A stretch of DNA of 64,000 bases from Polaribacter porphyrae (GTDB lineage: Bacteria; Bacteroidota; Bacteroidia; Flavobacteriales; Flavobacteriaceae). Shown piece by piece: positions 27,814 to 36,206 of the stretch. The position numbers and the translations under genes were made by a program. Location of the stretch: contig NZ_MSCN01000001.1 of assembly GCF_002954685.1 (NCBI RefSeq), positions 1,300,284-1,364,283 on the forward strand, written 5' to 3'. Position 1 is the stretch's first letter; every line of letters starts with the position of its first letter. The notes under the pieces were generated by a model. The model was not told the DNA's origin. It ran no database searches and was given only the letters and a program-made list of their open reading frames with translations.

Positions 27814-29702
27814 TGAAATCTCCAGAAGAAATATTACAACATTATTGGAAACATCCTTCATTTAGATCACCTCAAAAAGAAATTATTGATGCTGTTTTAG
27901 GTAAAAAAGATGTTACTGTTCTATTACCAACTGGTGGTGGAAAATCAATTTGTTTTCAAGTACCTGCTTTAGTAAAAGAAGGTATTTGCCTTGTAATATC
28001 TCCACTAATAGCTTTGATGCAAGATCAAGTAGCTAGTTTACAGAAAAAAGGGATTAAAGCCACAACAATAGCTTCTGGCACTAAAGAAAATGACCTCATT
28101 ACGCTTTTTGACAATATTAAATTTGGTAATTATAAATTTCTATATATTTCTCCAGAAAGATTACAATCTGTTTTTATTCAACAAAAACTTAAGGAACTAA
28201 ATATCTCTTTTGTGGCAATAGATGAAGCTCATTGTATCTCTGAATGGGGTCATGATTTTAGACCCGCATACAGAAATATTAAAGTTTTAAAAGAAATCTT
28301 AAAAGGAGTAAATTTTATTGCTCTTACAGCAACTGCAAATGAACGCGTTTTAGATGATATCTCTCAAAATCTAGAACTCAACAAACCTGTTTTATTCAAA
28401 AAGAGTTTTTATAGAGATAAATTAGCCTATCAAATTTTTACCACAGAAAACAAACTATTAAAACTTCAACAAATATTTACCAAAACAAAATCGCCAGCGA
28501 TTGTTTATGTAAGTACAAGAAAAAAAACTAAAGAAATTTCTGATTTTTTAAACTCTAATCATTTTAATAGTACTTTTTATCATGGTGGATTATCTCCTTT
28601 TGAGAAAAAAACCGCTTTTGATAATTGGATGAATGAAAGCAAAAAAATTATAGTAACTACCAATGCTTTTGGTATGGGAATTGACAAACCAAATGTTGGA
28701 ATTGTTATTCATTTTGATGCACCTTTTTCATTCGAAAATTATATTCAAGAATCTGGAAGAGCTGGTAGAAATCAAAAAAAATCTTTTGCTGTTTTATTAA
28801 AAAATGAACACGACATTTATTTACTTAAAAGTCAACTCAAAAAAACACTCCCAACAATTTTAGAGGTAAAAGAAGTACACAAAAAATTATATCAATATTT
28901 TCGAATTGCTTACGGAGAAATTTCTGAAGAATCGTATCAATTTAGCTTGTATGATTTTTGTAATAAATACGAATTTTCTCAAAAAAAGGTAGAAATAATT
29001 CTTAAAATTTTAGCCAATAATAGTATTATAGAAATAACAAATACATATAACCAAAAATCAACAGTAATTTTTAATATTTCTAGCAAAAACGTAATTTCTT
29101 ACGCTATAAGTAATATCTATATTAAAAATTTTATTAATTCATTATTAAGAACTTATACAGGTTTATTTAAACAAAAAGTTAAAATAGATGAATATTTGCT
29201 AGCAAAGAAAAACAGCACCACTACAAAACAAATATACAATCTTTTAAACCAGCTTAATGAAGATGGAGTTGTTGATTATAACAGAATAAAAACTGAAAAT
29301 GAAATTCGCTTTTTAGTTCCGAGAGAAGATAATATTACCATCAATAAAATATCAAAAAATATTCAACTTTTTATTAAGCAAAAACAAGAAAAACTCTATC
29401 AATTTTTAGCATATATTCAAAATAATAAGATCTGTAGAAGCATCCAGATTTTAACTTATTTTGACGAAAATTCTACTCAAAAATGTGGTATTTGTGATGT
29501 ATGTTTATCAGAAAAAAGAACAAAAAAAACTGCTAAAGAAAATGATATTTTACAACTTTTGGCAGAAAAAAGAAGTTTATCATCACAAGAAATTAACCAA
29601 CATTTAAAAGGTAAAAAAAAACACATTTTAATACTTTTGCAACATCTATTATTAGAAAATAAAATAGTTATAAATCACCAAAACAAATACCAATTAAAAT
29701 GA
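27813..29702 (+). CDS. recQ: ATP-dependent DNA helicase RecQ
   Basis: A 3'-5' DNA helicase of recombination and repair. The 629-residue protein has motif I LPTGGGKSICFQVPAL, motif II IDEAHCISEWGHDFRP, motif III ALTATAN, motif VI QESGRAGRNQ, and the RecQ zinc-binding cysteines in CRSIQILTYF and CGICDVC. After the winged-helix part there is an extra helical C-terminal stretch but no clear HRDC domain. It is translationally coupled to the upstream ATPase and to fmt downstream (ATGA overlap). Confidence 0.92.
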   Translation: MKSPEEILQHYWKHPSFRSPQKEIIDAVLGKKDVTVLLPTGGGKSICFQVPALVKEGICLVISPLIALMQDQVASLQKKGIKATTIASGTKENDLITLFDNIKFGNYKFLYISPERLQSVFIQQKLKELNISFVAIDEAHCISEWGHDFRPAYRNIKVLKEILKGVNFIALTATANERVLDDISQNLELNKPVLFKKSFYRDKLAYQIFTTENKLLKLQQIFTKTKSPAIVYVSTRKKTKEISDFLNSNHFNSTFYHGGLSPFEKKTAFDNWMNESKKIIVTTNAFGMGIDKPNVGIVIHFDAPFSFENYIQESGRAGRNQKKSFAVLLKNEHDIYLLKSQLKKTLPTILEVKEVHKKLYQYFRIAYGEISEESYQFSLYDFCNKYEFSQKKVEIILKILANNSIIEITNTYNQKSTVIFNISSKNVISYAISNIYIKNFINSLLRTYTGLFKQKVKIDEYLLAKKNSTTTKQIYNLLNQLNEDGVVDYNRIKTENEIRFLVPREDNITINKISKNIQLFIKQKQEKLYQFLAYIQNNKICRSIQILTYFDENSTQKCGICDVCLSEKRTKKTAKENDILQLLAEKRSLSSQEINQHLKGKKKHILILLQHLLLENKIVINHQNKYQLK

Positions 29703-30643
29703 AAAATTTACGAATTGTATTTTTAGGAACTCCAGATTTTGCAGTTACTATTTTAGATCATTTAGTAGTATATAATTATAACGTTGTTGGTGTTGTAACT
29801 GCTGTAGATAAACCAGCAGGAAGAGGCAGAAAATTACGAGAATCTGCTGTAAAAAAATACGCAACAGAGAAAAATATAACCATTTTACAACCAAAGAATT
29901 TAAAAAATAGCGATTTTGTTGGTGATTTAAAACAACTTAAAGCAGATCTATTTATTGTAGTTGCGTTTAGAATGTTACCAAAAATTGTTTGGCAAATGCC
30001 AATAATGGGTACATTTAATTTACATGCATCACTATTACCGGAATATAGAGGTGCTGCTCCTATACATTGGTCTATAATTAATGGAGAAACCAAAACTGGT
30101 GTAACTACTTTTTTTATTGATGATAAAATTGATACTGGTGAAATTATTTTACAAGATGATATCATTATTCTAGAAGATGAAACCGTGGGTAGTTTGCACG
30201 ATAAATTAATGCATCTTGGTGCAAATTTAGTTGCTAAAACCATAGATTTAATAGCAAATGGTAAAGTAAAAACCGTAAAACAACCAAAATTAGAAAAAAA
30301 ATCTGCTCCAAAATTAAATGCTGATAATACTAAAATAGATTGGAGTGCTAGTTTAGATAATATTTATAATAAAATTAGAGGCCTAAACCCTTTTCCAACT
30401 GCATGGACAAATATTGCAACGAATACTACTGAAATTTACACTAAAATTTATGATGTAGAAAAGATAGAAGAAAATCACGATTTTACCATTGGTAAAATTA
30501 TTACTACCAAAAAAGAAATGAAAGTTGCTGTAAAAAATGGTTTTATAAAAATTAATGAAATAAAACTATCTGGTAAAAGAAAAATGGATGTAAAAAGTCT
30601 CTTAAATGGATTTTCATTTTCAGAGGATTCAAAAATGCTTTAA
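29699..30643 (+). CDS. fmt: Methionyl-tRNA formyltransferase
   Basis: The enzyme formylates the initiator methionyl-tRNA with 10-formyl-THF. The 314-residue protein begins LRIVFLGTPDFAV, has HASLLPEYRGAAPIHW (conserved active-site region, with the catalytic Asp in IDDKIDTGEII), and the C-terminal domain with NPFPTAW. Length and motifs are standard. It overlaps recQ by four bases. Confidence 0.95.
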   Translation: MKNLRIVFLGTPDFAVTILDHLVVYNYNVVGVVTAVDKPAGRGRKLRESAVKKYATEKNITILQPKNLKNSDFVGDLKQLKADLFIVVAFRMLPKIVWQMPIMGTFNLHASLLPEYRGAAPIHWSIINGETKTGVTTFFIDDKIDTGEIILQDDIIILEDETVGSLHDKLMHLGANLVAKTIDLIANGKVKTVKQPKLEKKSAPKLNADNTKIDWSASLDNIYNKIRGLNPFPTAWTNIATNTTEIYTKIYDVEKIEENHDFTIGKIITTKKEMKVAVKNGFIKINEIKLSGKRKMDVKSLLNGFSFSEDSKML

Positions 30644-30746
30644 CCCTTTGTTGATAAGGTTTAGCAGGTTTTTATCAATTTACAACTGGCTTTATTAACA
30701 ATTTGTTGCTATTTATCAACAAAACATCAGTTTTTTAGGGTGCAAA

Positions 30747-30777
30747 TTTGCGTAAGCCCTTAATCCGTCTATATTTG
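30747..30777 (+). promoter_or_regulatory. Promoter of the HU gene
   Basis: TTTG at 30747-30750, a spacer of exactly 19 bases, and TATATTTG at 30770-30777 match the Bacteroidota -33/-7 promoter. Transcription would begin near 30784, giving a leader of about 47 bases before the ATG at 30831. Confidence 0.75.
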
Positions 30778-30830
30778 TTGAGCTTTTAATAGCACAAAAA
30801 TTAATATTCAAAATTTAAAATTTATTTATT

Positions 30831-31103
30831 ATGAACAAGTCAGATTTAATCGACGCAATGGCTGCAGACGCAGGAATCTCTAAAGTAGCTGCAAAAGCAG
30901 CACTAGAATCTTTTACTAATAACGTAACTTCAGCTTTAAAAGGTGGTGGTAAAGTTGCTTTAGTAGGTTTTGGAACATTTTCTGTTTCTAATAGAGCTGC
31001 AAGAACTGGTAGAAACCCTCAAACAGGAAAAACTATTCAAATTGCTGCTAAAAATGTAGCAAAATTTAAAGCTGGTGCTGGATTAAGTGACGCTGTAAAC
31101 TAA
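30831..31103 (+). CDS. HU family DNA-binding protein
   Basis: A small nucleoid protein that bends DNA. The 90-residue protein begins [18 protein letters not shown] and has the HU signature [21 protein letters not shown], with the beta-arm that grips the minor groove, and ends with [12 protein letters not shown]. It has its own strong promoter and a terminator. The family has several paralogues in this group, so no symbol is given. Confidence 0.93.
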   Translation: MNKSDLIDAMAADAGISKVAAKAALESFTNNVTSALKGGGKVALVGFGTFSVSNRAARTGRNPQTGKTIQIAAKNVAKFKAGAGLSDAVN

Positions 31104-31126
31104 TATTTTTTACAGTACATTATAAG

Positions 31127-31158
31127 AAAACTCTCTTTTTAAAGAGAGTTTTTTTTAT
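31127..31158 (+). terminator. Rho-independent terminator of the HU gene
   Basis: AAAACTCTCTTT and AAAGAGAGTTTT form a 12-base stem with a two-base gap, followed by a T run, 23 bases after the HU stop codon. Confidence 0.85.
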
Positions 31159-31183
31159 TTCTGCTTTTTGCATATATTTACTT

Positions 31184-31741
31184 ATGCCTAAATTAAAACC
31201 TCTTAAAGGTAGACTTTTAATAGCTGAACCTTCTATTTTAAATGACTCCTCTTTTAATAGAGCTATTGTTTTAATTACTGAACATACAGATAACAATTCT
31301 GTAGGTTTTATCTTAAATAGACCTTTAGAGTACACAATTAATGATTTATTACCAGAAATTGAATGTGATTTCACAATCTATCAAGGAGGACCAGTAGAAC
31401 AAGATAATTTATATTTTGTACACAGAGTACCAGATTTAATTCCTGATAGTATAGAGGTAGACAGTGGTATTTTTTGGGGTGGTAATTTTGAATCTCTAAA
31501 GTTGTTACTAGAAAGTAAAACTATTAAGGCAAATGAAATTCGTTTCTTTTTGGGTTACTCTGGCTGGGGACAAGACCAATTAGAGACAGAGTTGGCATCT
31601 AGTTCTTGGTTTATTTCTGAAAACGATTTAAAGAATATTTTTTCTCAAAACAATGAAACGCTTTGGAGAAATAAAATTTTACAAAAAGGAGGTAACTATA
31701 AAATTTGGGCTAATGCACCAAGTAATATTAACCTGAATTAA
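31184..31741 (+). CDS. YqgE/AlgH family protein
   Basis: The 185-residue protein contains GRLLIAEPSILNDSSFNRA, SVGFILNRPL, YQGGPVEQDNLYFVH and FFLGYSGWGQDQLETE, all YqgE/AlgH signatures. The molecular function is unknown; AlgH was first linked to alginate regulation in Pseudomonas. It is convergent with the aminotransferase gene, overlapping it by four bases. Confidence 0.88.
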   Translation: MPKLKPLKGRLLIAEPSILNDSSFNRAIVLITEHTDNNSVGFILNRPLEYTINDLLPEIECDFTIYQGGPVEQDNLYFVHRVPDLIPDSIEVDSGIFWGGNFESLKLLLESKTIKANEIRFFLGYSGWGQDQLETELASSSWFISENDLKNIFSQNNETLWRNKILQKGGNYKIWANAPSNINLN

Positions 31742-32568
31742 GAGGTAACTTCTAGCACTTGTAAACTCTGCTTTATTTTTTTTGAAATATTAACAGTGAA
31801 AATTTTCTTCTTATACATAGTCACTGGCTGAATACCAATTATAGCATTTGTTATAAAAACTTCATCAGCTTTTTGAATTTCGAAAGGAGAAATATTTGTT
31901 TCTTCAAGAGTAAAATCATTATTCTTGGTAATGATTTCTATCACTTTTTTCCTAATAATACCTTTAACACAACCTTCTGTTAATGCTGGTGTTTTAATTG
32001 TATTTCCTTTAACAATAAATATATTACCATTTGTTACCTCAACTACTCCCTTTTTCTCATTGATTAAAACACAGTTATCCAAATCATTTTCATCAGCATA
32101 AATACTGGCTAGCGTATTTAAAATCCTATTATTCGTTTTAATGGTAGATAGAAGTCCAGAATAATTGTAGAAATCTTTAAATACATCAATTTTATAAGTT
32201 TCTTTAGAAATTATATTAATAGCTTTAACATCTATCAAATAATCAATTTTATTTGTTTCTGGTTTATATAAACCACCATCTTTTCTATAAATATTTAAGC
32301 GAACTCTATAAGTATTACTATCGTCTTTAAGTGCAACTATACGTAAAATTTCTTGCTCTAAATACTCTAATGTAAACTCCATTGGAATTTTCATACGCAA
32401 CATTCTCATGGATGCCATTAACCTAAAATAATGGTCTTCCCAAAAAATAATTTTATTATTAGAAATTTTTATAGTTTCAAAAATGGCATCTCCGTATTTA
32501 AATGCTCTATTTTCTGAAGTGATTTTTAAGTTTTCTTTGAACAACAACTCTCCATTAAAATTTACCAT
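31738..32568 (-). CDS. Class IV aminotransferase (PabC/IlvE-like PLP enzyme)
   Basis: The 276-residue protein has NRAFKYGDAIFETIKI (substrate-binding start), the likely PLP lysine in STIKTNNRILN, and the class IV signature ending GNIFIVKGNTIKTPALTEGCVKGIIR. Length fits aminodeoxychorismate lyase (PabC, folate synthesis), branched-chain aminotransferase or D-amino acid aminotransferase; these cannot be separated by eye. Gene neighbours give no pathway hint. Confidence 0.8.
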   Translation of the reverse strand: MVNFNGELLFKENLKITSENRAFKYGDAIFETIKISNNKIIFWEDHYFRLMASMRMLRMKIPMEFTLEYLEQEILRIVALKDDSNTYRVRLNIYRKDGGLYKPETNKIDYLIDVKAINIISKETYKIDVFKDFYNYSGLLSTIKTNNRILNTLASIYADENDLDNCVLINEKKGVVEVTNGNIFIVKGNTIKTPALTEGCVKGIIRKKVIEIITKNNDFTLEETNISPFEIQKADEVFITNAIIGIQPVTMYKKKIFTVNISKKIKQSLQVLEVTS

Positions 32569-32624
32569 TAATTAACGATTTTAGAAAAGCAAAATTAAAA
32601 CAAATTGCAATAATTTTACATAAA

Positions 32625-32650
32625 AAAACTCAACAGTTTTGTTGAGTTTT
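32625..32650 (-). terminator. Terminator of the START-like gene
   Basis: AAAACTCAACA and TGTTGAGTTTT form a perfect 11-base stem around a four-base loop. On the minus strand a T run follows, 10 bases past the stop of the START-like gene. Confidence 0.75.
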
Positions 32651-32659
32651 AGAGTATTG

Positions 32660-33043
32660 TTAAGCACCAATAGTATGCCTTAATTCATCTATTTGATTTT
32701 CCCAAAGTTGTTTGGCTTCTTCTACCTCGTCTTCATCATCTGCAAAATCTGTAATTATTAAAGAAACATCTTTTGTTAATGCATCTACTTGAATACGAAT
32801 TTCAAAAAAACTATCATCATCTTCACTTTCTAACCATTTAAAACGAATTCTTTCTCCAGATTTTTTTGCAAGTAGCTCTGCTTTCTCTTCTGTATCATCC
32901 CAAATGAAACTAAAAATCTTACCTCTTGAGTTTACTTTATCAGCAAACCATTCTTGCAAATTAGATGGTGAAGAAATATACTGATATAGCATATTTGGAG
33001 AGGCATGAATAGGGATTTCTAATTCGTATTGTATTTTGTCCAT
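32660..33043 (-). CDS. START-like (SRPBCC/AHSA1) domain protein
   Basis: The 127-residue protein, MDKIQYELEIPIHASPNMLYQ onward, has the helix-grip pattern of SRPBCC proteins: SNLQEWFADKV, FSFIWDDTEEKAELL and RFKWLESEDDDSFFEIRI. This short START-like type is widespread in Bacteroidota and is thought to bind a hydrophobic ligand; no ligand is known. Confidence 0.75.
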   Translation of the reverse strand: MDKIQYELEIPIHASPNMLYQYISSPSNLQEWFADKVNSRGKIFSFIWDDTEEKAELLAKKSGERIRFKWLESEDDDSFFEIRIQVDALTKDVSLIITDFADDEDEVEEAKQLWENQIDELRHTIGA

Positions 33044-33107
33044 TTAGTTGTAAGTTAGATTGACAATATAGGTATTAATTCTATTTAAAAAAAATTTAAA
33101 ACACAAC

Positions 33108-33137
33108 TTGCCTTTCTATAAAAATCGATTATATTTG
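33108..33137 (+). promoter_or_regulatory. Promoter of tRNA-Met
   Basis: TTG at 33108-33110, 19 bases, then TATATTTG at 33130-33137 form a complete Bacteroidota promoter, placing the transcript start about ten bases before the tRNA. Confidence 0.75.
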
Positions 33138-33153
33138 CACCCTCAAAACCAAT

Positions 33154-33227
33154 GGCGAGGTAGCTCAGTTGGTTAGAGCGCAGGATTCATAACCCTGAGG
33201 TCGGCAGTTCAAATCTGCTCCTCGCTA
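33154..33227 (+). tRNA. tRNA-Met (CAT anticodon)
   Basis: The acceptor stem GGCGAGG pairs with CCTCGCT; the D arm (GCTCAGTTGGTTAGAGC), the anticodon loop TTCATAA and the T arm (GGCAGTTCAAATCTGCT) are all present. CCA is not encoded. The sequence fits elongator tRNA-Met rather than the initiator, because the acceptor stem begins with a normal pair; tRNA-Ile2 (modified CAT) is less likely. Its last 39 bases are repeated exactly at 43945-43983. Confidence 0.93.
33189..33227 (+). repeat. Left attachment-site repeat (attL) inside tRNA-Met
   Basis: The 39 bases from ATAACCCTGAGG to CTCCTCGCTA are identical to 43945-43983. They cover the anticodon-loop 3' side, variable loop, T arm and acceptor 3' strand, the classic crossover region of tyrosine-recombinase islands. 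Confidence 0.8.
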
Positions 33228-33236
33228 CAAAAAAAA

Positions 33237-33262
33237 GCAACGTTTTTAACGTTGCTTTTTTT
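33237..33262 (+). terminator. Terminator after tRNA-Met
   Basis: GCAACGTT and AACGTTGC form an 8-base stem around TTT, followed by seven T. Confidence 0.8.
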
Positions 33263-33686
33263 CATTAAGGTACAACATAGGTACAACATTTTAATACATG
33301 TTATTTTTAAAAGATTTCTTAATAGGTAACTGTGAAGTTAGAAAAAATAGTATCCTCTTAAACCAACAATTTAATGATTGTAAAATAGTTCTTGTTTGTA
33401 ATTTTTAAAATTTGTCCTGTCCTAAAATATTAGTGTAATTAAAGGTATTGAAAACACTTGGTATGTAAAGCATAATCCAAATAAAATTAAAGACAAATGA
33501 AAACTCATAAATCAAAAAAACTGAACAATGATATGATTGTTCAGTTTTAATTACCAATTTTATCCTTTACTAATCTATATCGATTATTTAGGATTAGATA
33601 ATAACCAGAAAGTACCTCTATTGTTACTAAATTAGTCCCATCTTAATGCATTAAGCTCTCTATTCAAGATATTTTTTATGCCATTA
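33263..33686. other. Island edge without genes
   Basis: No supported gene. Near the start a short direct repeat, GGTACAACATA followed by GGTACAACATT (about 33268-33290), could be a leftover arm-type recombinase site. A perfect 13-base-stem hairpin with A and T flanks lies at 33517-33548. The remainder is AT-rich sequence with scattered stops. Confidence 0.5.
33517..33548. terminator. Bidirectional hairpin terminator at the island edge
   Basis: AAAACTGAACAAT and ATTGTTCAGTTTT pair perfectly around a six-base loop, with A and T runs on either side. Confidence 0.65.
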
Positions 33687-33880
33687 TGAAAATCATCTTT
33701 TTCAAAATTACAATCTTTGGGTCAATGACATTTATAGGATTATTAAACTTGTATCTAAATGGTATTAAATCTGGACTTTTTTCTGCTATGGCATCAATAA
33801 GATGCTAACCCCTATAGTAATGTCATAATTTCTTGCACCATAATCGTACCAATCTAATTTTTACTATTAATGATGCTCCC
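33687..33880 (-). pseudogene. Decayed fragment of an RHS repeat-associated core
   Basis: Read on the minus strand the DNA aligns with the core of the intact RHS gene (about 36960-37150). One frame gives LDWYDYGARNY, then the frame shifts and gives a copy of the DAMAEKRPDLTPFRYGF segment and FNNPINVIDP. Stops and small indels break it. It ends around the DPDG junction where the variable toxin part would begin. It is a fossil of an earlier RHS tip. Confidence 0.75.
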
Positions 33881-33925
33881 TTTCTAACAGTTCAAAAACA
33901 GTTAGTATTAATAGCTGCTAAAACA

Positions 33926-34336
33926 CTAACCCTTAAAATATATTCCAAGTATCAATAAAATAATAAACAAAAGAAAAGAACCTATGGAATATAATACCAC
34001 TAACCAACCTCTTAAATACCTTTGCTTTTTATTTTCTTTTTTAAACTCTTCCTCTATAATCAAATACTTATTATTTTTGATAAATAAGTAATAATGGAGT
34101 ATTGATATTAAAGAAAAAATAATAATAGCTATACTTTTTTTATTTTCAATGATATTAATTTGTATACTCCAAATAATATACAACAAGCTTATTGCTATAA
34201 AAATCCATATAGTCAAAGTTAAGGACATGACAAAAATAGCACTAAAGTGAGGAAAATCTTCCTCGCCAATTTTTTTTTTATACCATGTATATTCTCTGTA
34301 ATATATATATCTGTAAATAGTGTAAATTAATTTCAT
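33926..34336 (-). CDS. Multi-pass membrane protein, unknown
   Basis: This 136-residue protein has hydrophobic segments near residues 31-60, 69-85 and 110-134, separated by basic or acidic loops (KKENKKQRYLRG). It is last in the RHS island's co-directional row. I do not recognise it. It could be an immunity protein for a membrane-acting or envelope toxin whose effector has been lost, or simple cargo. Confidence 0.5.
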   Translation of the reverse strand: MKLIYTIYRYIYYREYTWYKKKIGEEDFPHFSAIFVMSLTLTIWIFIAISLLYIIWSIQINIIENKKSIAIIIFSLISILHYYLFIKNNKYLIIEEEFKKENKKQRYLRGWLVVLYSIGSFLLFIILLILGIYFKG

Positions 34337-34408
34337 TTAGATTTTATTATTTCTTTTATTATTTTAAAAGAATCCCTTTATGGAAAATAATTTAAAATTG
34401 TTCTAAAA

Positions 34409-34786
34409 TTAATTTAAATCATAATACTTTTTAATGGTTTTATTTCTGTTCTCATAATATATCACTTTATTTTTTTCAATTTTCTCTAAAAAAATTAGAT
34501 CTTTAATTTTCCCTAACTGAACAATATTAAAAGTTTCAACATTTATTATAGCAATTTTAAAACCTGAATAAAATAACTTTTTTATATAGATTGGTACGTA
34601 AATAAATTTATCTTGAAAAATTAATGGACCTCCAAATTTAAACTTCTCAATTTCTTTATTATTTATCATAATACTTCCTATTTCTGGACCTCCTTGAGAC
34701 AACTCCATTAATCGCAAATAATTTACCTTAATATTATCAACTTCTTTTTGAATATCAAATTGCCAAGGGTCTTCAAACTTTATCAT
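34409..34786 (-). CDS. Hypothetical protein, immunity candidate
   Basis: The 125-residue soluble protein begins MIKFEDPWQFDIQKEVDNIK and contains GGPEIGSIMINNKEIEKFKFGGP and IYVPIYIKKLFYSGFKI. No known family was recognised by eye. It starts three bases after the preceding small gene, so both are probably co-translated. Small acidic or mixed proteins directly downstream of RHS toxin tips are usually immunity proteins; that is the only basis for the suggestion. Confidence 0.55.
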   Translation of the reverse strand: MIKFEDPWQFDIQKEVDNIKVNYLRLMELSQGGPEIGSIMINNKEIEKFKFGGPLIFQDKFIYVPIYIKKLFYSGFKIAIINVETFNIVQLGKIKDLIFLEKIEKNKVIYYENRNKTIKKYYDLN

Positions 34787-34789
34787 TTA

Positions 34790-35107
34790 TTAAGCATCTT
34801 TTATTCTAAAATCTAAAATATCTTTTGCTATTTCAATATTATTCTTCCCTTTTAAGTTAAACTCTTCAAACATTTCTTGTAGATGAAATAATAGGAAAAG
34901 ATTGATAAGTCTTTTCTTTTCATATAAAATTTCTAGACCACCTGAAATTTCTTCTGCGTTAAGAAAATACATTTCAGAATAGATGTTTAATTCGTTTTCT
35001 AGATAGATATCAGCATAATCTATATCCAAATCAGGGTTGCTCTCAATTATTACTCCTTCAATTTCTGAAGGCTTTTTTAAATATTCTACAAATTCTATTA
35101 AATTCAT
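34790..35107 (-). CDS. Putative immunity protein for the WHH-type toxin tip
   Basis: This 105-residue acidic protein (MNLIEFVEYLKKPSEIEGVII) has leucine- and glutamate-rich helices such as LINLFLLFHLQEMFEEF. It starts 12 bases after the end of the broken WHH nuclease tip. Position and acidity fit a DNA-mimic-like or blocking immunity protein against a nuclease; the exact family was not identified. It is still intact although its toxin is not. Confidence 0.6.
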   Translation of the reverse strand: MNLIEFVEYLKKPSEIEGVIIESNPDLDIDYADIYLENELNIYSEMYFLNAEEISGGLEILYEKKRLINLFLLFHLQEMFEEFNLKGKNNIEIAKDILDFRIKDA

Positions 35108-35119
35108 TTTTTTATTTTT

Positions 35120-35896
35120 CTATTTATTCCAAAGATGCATGCCTCCATAACCCCCTGAGTGAAGAGCATCCCAAAAGATACTTCCTGTAGTGTGCTGATT
35201 TTTAGGAACTAATTGCATAACTTCTTTTCCTACATCATGATGCCAAACCTAATTTTTTGGGGAGCGTCCCCATAAAATAGCTCCTGTTTTACTTTTATGA
35301 AACGTAATCCCTAAATTCATCATAGTAGATTTACTCATATTTGCAAATAGTGATCTGTTTGCAGCAGAAAAATGTTGATAATAACTGCCACCAGGAAAAA
35401 GGTTATTCCCAACAGTCATTTCATAAGCTACAGAATAAAACTTACCATTAGGTTTTGCAAATCTAGCAAATTTTGCGAGCTTACCAACAGGTAGGAAAGC
35501 CAATACAGCTAATCCTTTATTAAAATTACTATCACCCATTGTAAACTGATAGTATGCATTGGCAAAACCAAAAGGATTGTAATCTGCTATAAACTTAGCG
35601 GTTTCTTGTGCAGTTCTTACAGCCTGTTCAAAATTTGCTTCATTTTGTAAAACATTCTTATTGGCTCTATCTATACTATCTTCATCTCCACTAGCTATAG
35701 CTTTTTCTAATTCTTCTTCATTTTTACTTCCGTTTAATCCTAAATGGTAATTGATATAATCTTGAAGAGTTTTACATTTTGGACATCCTGAACTATTTTT
35801 ACCACTTGATTCTGAAACTCCCAAGGAGAAACTTGAGCCTCCTGACCCACCAAAATGCTTGTACGGAATGAGATCTATCTGGGGCCCAAAAATCAT
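35120..35896 (-). pseudogene. Orphan RHS toxin tip with WHH-type nuclease, interrupted by an in-frame TAG
   Basis: The frame beginning at 35896 encodes a linker, then SGCPKCKTLQDYINYHLG and a segment that differs from the intact RHS protein at only 12 of 104 residues. Later ITFHKSKTGAILWGRSPKN is followed by TAG at 35249-35251. In the same frame the sequence continues VWHHDVGKEVMQLVPKNQHT and ends GGMHLWNK with a stop at 35120. WHHD-x-x-x-x-MQLVP is the signature of WHH HNH/endonuclease VII-fold toxins. The piece has no RHS core of its own, so it is a displaced tip, and the TAG removes the catalytic His residues. Confidence 0.8.
35481..35800 (-). repeat. Duplicated pre-toxin segment (copy in orphan tip)
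   Basis: This block matches 36550-36869 base for base in long runs and codes for the SGCPKCK to FLPVGK segment. The two direct copies give about 320 bases of homology for recombination that could swap toxin tips. Confidence 0.8.
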
Positions 35897-35937
35897 CTAC
35901 GATAAAATTAAAAAAGGAACACTTTATTGTTTTTTAA

Positions 35938-36201
35938 TTAAAAAAGTTCGACAATTTTTAAAAAATAATTGTAATCTTCCTTATCATTTATTACTCTACT
36001 AATCTTGTTTTTAAAACTCTCTTTGTATAGATTAGATGTTAAACCTTGATTTATCATTTTGATATTTTGAATTAAATCATCAATAATTATCCAGTCATTA
36101 TCATCTATAGCTTCATGCTCTTTTTTAATATTTAAGCGAGCCCATACATCAATGTCTCCTTTATATTTCTTATATATTTTTAATTTATCTTTTGTAATCA
36201 T
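35938..36201 (-). CDS. Putative immunity protein of the intact RHS toxin
   Basis: An 87-residue acidic, helical protein, MITKDKLKIYKKYKGDIDVWARLNI onward in parts, starts 5 bases after the stop of the RHS gene. Its middle is DDNDWIIIDDLIQNIKMIN. No family was recognised. Immediate downstream position is the main evidence that it neutralises the toxin at the RHS C-terminus. Confidence 0.6.
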   Translation of the reverse strand: MITKDKLKIYKKYKGDIDVWARLNIKKEHEAIDDNDWIIIDDLIQNIKMINQGLTSNLYKESFKNKISRVINDKEDYNYFLKIVELF

Positions 36202-36206
36202 TTTTA

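Noticed and set aside
29776..30243. 155-codon open frame antisense to fmt
   Set aside because: It lies wholly inside fmt on the other strand, has no recognisable motifs, and fmt is intact with all family signatures.
33400..33480. Insertion-sequence end near TTGTCCTGTCCTAAAA
   Set aside because: The text resembles IS ends, but no matching inverted repeat or transposase remnant was found nearby.
33263..33925. Integrase gene at the left end of the island
   Set aside because: No frame carries the Arg-His-x-x-Arg and Tyr motifs of tyrosine recombinases; the region has many stops on both strands.
35249..35251. Programmed readthrough of the TAG in the WHH toxin tip
   Set aside because: No stem-loop or known readthrough context is visible, and the tip has no RHS core to carry it; a nonsense mutation is simpler.
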